The notes under the pieces: generated by a model
The model's database searches: none
The model's input: the letters and a program-made list of their open reading frames with translations, nothing else
Told to the model about the DNA's origin: nothing
Made by a program: the position numbers and the translations under genes
Source of the DNA: Moorella sp. UBA4076
GTDB lineage: Bacteria; Bacillota; DSM-521; Neomoorellales; Neomoorellaceae
NCBI GenBank assembly: GCA_002383405.1
Contig: DFYS01000060.1
Location: forward strand, 1-6,122
Length of the DNA: 6,122 bases
Direction: 5' to 3'
Shown here: in pieces, positions 4,621 through 6,122 of the stretch
Layout: each line of letters begins with the position of its first letter
Position numbering within the stretch: position 1 is the stretch's first letter

Positions 4621-6048
4621 ATGGAAAGTAAGGAAAAAAGTTCAGCACTCTTGGAGATGTACGGAGGCTTATGGGGCGGATTAATTCCTTTGTTAGTTTT
4701 GATAGCAGTTCTGGTATGGTTGTCTGTTGCTGGCATGGGAGGCACCCAGGCTTTCTGGGCCGGTGGGTGGTTGGCAATCGTTGCCGGTTTATTGTTGGCG
4801 AAAAATAAAACTGAATTCTGCGAGACAGTAATGCGGGGCTTGGGCGATAAGAATGGTATTGTTATTGTTACTGCCTGGCTCTTTGCCGGTGTGTTTGGCA
4901 AATTAATGGTTGCCGGTGGATTAGTAGAAGGTTTGCTATGGTTCGGCTTAAAAACCGGGGCACGGGGAGCTATATTTACCTTTTTAGCTTTCATTGCTGC
5001 CTGCTTGTTTTCTATGGGTACCGGTACAAGTACCGGAACAGTACTATCCCTTATTCCAGTACTCTATCCTGCAGGCGTTTACCTGGGTGCCAATCCGGCT
5101 ATGCTGGCGGCCGGCATCTTATCGGGAGCTGCATTTGGCGATAATTTAGCACCGGTATCAGATACTACAATCGTTTCCGCTTACACTCAGGAAGCCACTA
5201 TGAGGGATGTTGTTCGCAGCCGCTTCCCCTTAGCAGTTTCGGCAGCAGCAATATCGGGAGTTATACTACTAATATTTGGGGGCGGGGGTAATGTAGCCAA
5301 CTTACCTGAATTAACGGCCAAGATTGATCCCCGCGGTCTTTTGATGTTGGTCAGTTTCGCCATTGTCGTCGGGGCTGCTTTAGCTGGCAGGCATATTCTT
5401 GAGTCTTTAATCTGGGGCAACATTTCTGCGGCGTTTTTTGGAGTCATAATAGGTAAAATCCAGTTGGCAACCATCTTTCATATACCGGCTAAACGGGGCA
5501 TGTCGACCGGGTTAATTGAAGATGGAATCTCTGGTGTAGTAGGAGCTATAATCTTTGCTCTTTTAGTCTTAGCAGTTACGCAGATATTAGTAGAAAGTGG
5601 GGTTATGGAAAGTATTTTACGTTGGGCGGAAAAAACCATTGCTCGGACTGTAAAACAAGCCGAACTATCAATTATTATCGTCACTATCTTAGCTTCAATT
5701 CCTATTGCCGCAAATGCCCCGGCGGAGTTGCTTGTCGGTCCAAGTTTTGTTAAACCTATTGGCGAAAGATTTAACCTCGCCCCTGCCAGGCGGGCCAACT
5801 TGATGGACTGCTCTGTCTGTACCATTTTCTTTACCATGCCCTGGCATATTTGCGTCATTGTCTGGTATGGAGCCCTGGTATCCGCAGCTCAATCCTTTAA
5901 TATTCCTTTACCGTCAATCTGGGCAGCCATGACGAACCCCTATACCTGGGCCTTACTCGCAGTACTTCTATTCTCGGTATTTACAGGCTGGAACCGGAAG
6001 TTTGCTGATCATAACAACGCTGTAGCTCCGTCTAGTATAAAGGCATAA
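4621..6048 (+). CDS. NhaC-family Na+/H+ antiporter-like membrane transporter
   Basis: This is a 475-residue polytopic membrane protein. Hydrophobic segments are visible at about 16-36, 44-60, 78-98, 116-131, 141-158, 160-176, 202-222, 238-255, 262-280, 304-326, 348-364, 396-424 and 436-456, with a hydrophilic N-terminus. Two motifs place it in the NhaC branch of the ion-transporter superfamily: MGTGTSTGT (132-140) and the conserved AFGDNLAPVSDTT (171-183), with acidic residues inside a membrane region. The family includes Na+/H+ antiporters, the malate/lactate antiporter MleN and many predicted organic- or amino-acid exchangers. Pairing with a racemase favours an amino-acid or dicarboxylate carrier coupled to Na+ or H+, but this is inference. 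The start ATG 4621 has AAAGGAG (4605-4611) nine bases upstream. Composition (40% GC at 4801-4860) is lower than in the PLP-enzyme gene. The protein appears complete, with no frameshift. Confidence 0.88.
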   Translation: MESKEKSSALLEMYGGLWGGLIPLLVLIAVLVWLSVAGMGGTQAFWAGGWLAIVAGLLLAKNKTEFCETVMRGLGDKNGIVIVTAWLFAGVFGKLMVAGGLVEGLLWFGLKTGARGAIFTFLAFIAACLFSMGTGTSTGTVLSLIPVLYPAGVYLGANPAMLAAGILSGAAFGDNLAPVSDTTIVSAYTQEATMRDVVRSRFPLAVSAAAISGVILLIFGGGGNVANLPELTAKIDPRGLLMLVSFAIVVGAALAGRHILESLIWGNISAAFFGVIIGKIQLATIFHIPAKRGMSTGLIEDGISGVVGAIIFALLVLAVTQILVESGVMESILRWAEKTIARTVKQAELSIIIVTILASIPIAANAPAELLVGPSFVKPIGERFNLAPARRANLMDCSVCTIFFTMPWHICVIVWYGALVSAAQSFNIPLPSIWAAMTNPYTWALLAVLLFSVFTGWNRKFADHNNAVAPSSIKA

Positions 6049-6050
6049 GC

Positions 6051-6122
6051 ATGGATATAAAACAGCGCAAATTCATGGCCATCCTAGTCGATTTACCATA
6101 CCAATGTGGGCTCCGCCCACAA
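6051..6122 (+). CDS. Possible start of a further gene, cut by the window edge
   Basis: An ATG two bases after the antiporter stop opens a frame of 24 codons (MDIKQRKFMAILVDLPYQCG...) that is still open at the edge. AAGG at 6040-6043 is a modest ribosome binding site seven bases away, and the tight spacing fits an operon member. I recognise no family from so few residues, and the strong hairpin at 6105-6121 inside the frame argues for non-coding sequence instead. Confidence 0.25.
   Translation, partial: MDIKQRKFMAILVDLPYQCGLRPQ
6105..6121. other. Perfect 7-bp hairpin TGTGGGC-TCC-GCCCACA at the right edge
   Basis: The stem pairs 6105-6111 with 6115-6121 around a three-base loop. It could be the stem of a terminator for the racemase-antiporter operon (any T-run would lie beyond the window) or a subterminal hairpin of an IS200/IS605-like element or other repeat. 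The sequence ends one base later, so neither can be decided. Confidence 0.4.

Noticed and set aside
4596..4994. A minus-strand frame of 132 codons opposite the antiporter, and others at 5187-5858
   Set aside because: They are low-complexity shadows (Pro/Ala/Lys-rich) of a gene with unmistakable membrane segments and NhaC motifs on the plus strand.
1..6122. CRISPR array, tRNA or rRNA genes
   Set aside because: No regularly spaced repeats and no tRNA cloverleaf or rRNA-like sequence were seen on either strand.

Overview
The window reads as a stretch of chromosome from an anaerobic, spore-former-type Firmicute (Clostridia). A Moorella-like thermophile is my best guess, from protein style, the strong GGAGG-type ribosome binding sites and the mixed GC content; this is an inference, not a database result. 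It holds six complete protein genes, a probable remnant of a transposon end on the left, and an open frame that runs off the right edge.

Left part (1-1786). Bases 1-~240 contain nested inverted repeats and a broken minus-strand reading frame that look like the right end (tnpB tail plus guide-RNA-like region) of an IS200/IS605-type element. Next, on the minus strand, is a two-gene operon. It encodes a SAF-domain small subunit (1411-1689) and a large subunit (248-1408) of a UxaA/SuyAB-type hydro-lyase or sulfo-lyase. The operon has a near-consensus sigma-A promoter (TTGACA, 17 bases, TACAAT; 1786-1758). A perfect palindrome, TGGT-N3-ACCA in its core, sits on the expected transcription start (1741-1753) and is a good candidate for a GntR-family operator.

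Middle (1972-3790). Divergently transcribed are a RidA enamine/imine deaminase and, after a 226-base gap containing imperfect direct repeats, a threonine-synthase-like PLP enzyme with an N-terminal zinc-ribbon motif. Its PLP-lysine motif (TGTFKARGA) resembles amino-acid dehydratases more than classical threonine synthase (SFKDRG).

Right part (3816-6048). A perfect 12-bp inverted repeat separates this from an aspartate/glutamate-racemase-family gene and an NhaC-family membrane antiporter, 21 bases apart and evidently co-transcribed. These two genes are visibly more AT-rich than the PLP enzyme gene (hand counts: 25% GC at 4381-4440 and 40% at 4801-4860, against 58% at 3061-3120), suggesting a different origin.

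Taken together, the genes suggest uptake and breakdown of a small amino or hydroxy acid: an ion-coupled carrier, a racemase, a PLP lyase that may release an enamine/imine, RidA to hydrolyse that intermediate, and a UxaA/SuyAB-type lyase for a hydroxy or sulfo acid. The individual families are well known. The combination and the substrate are not established by the sequence.
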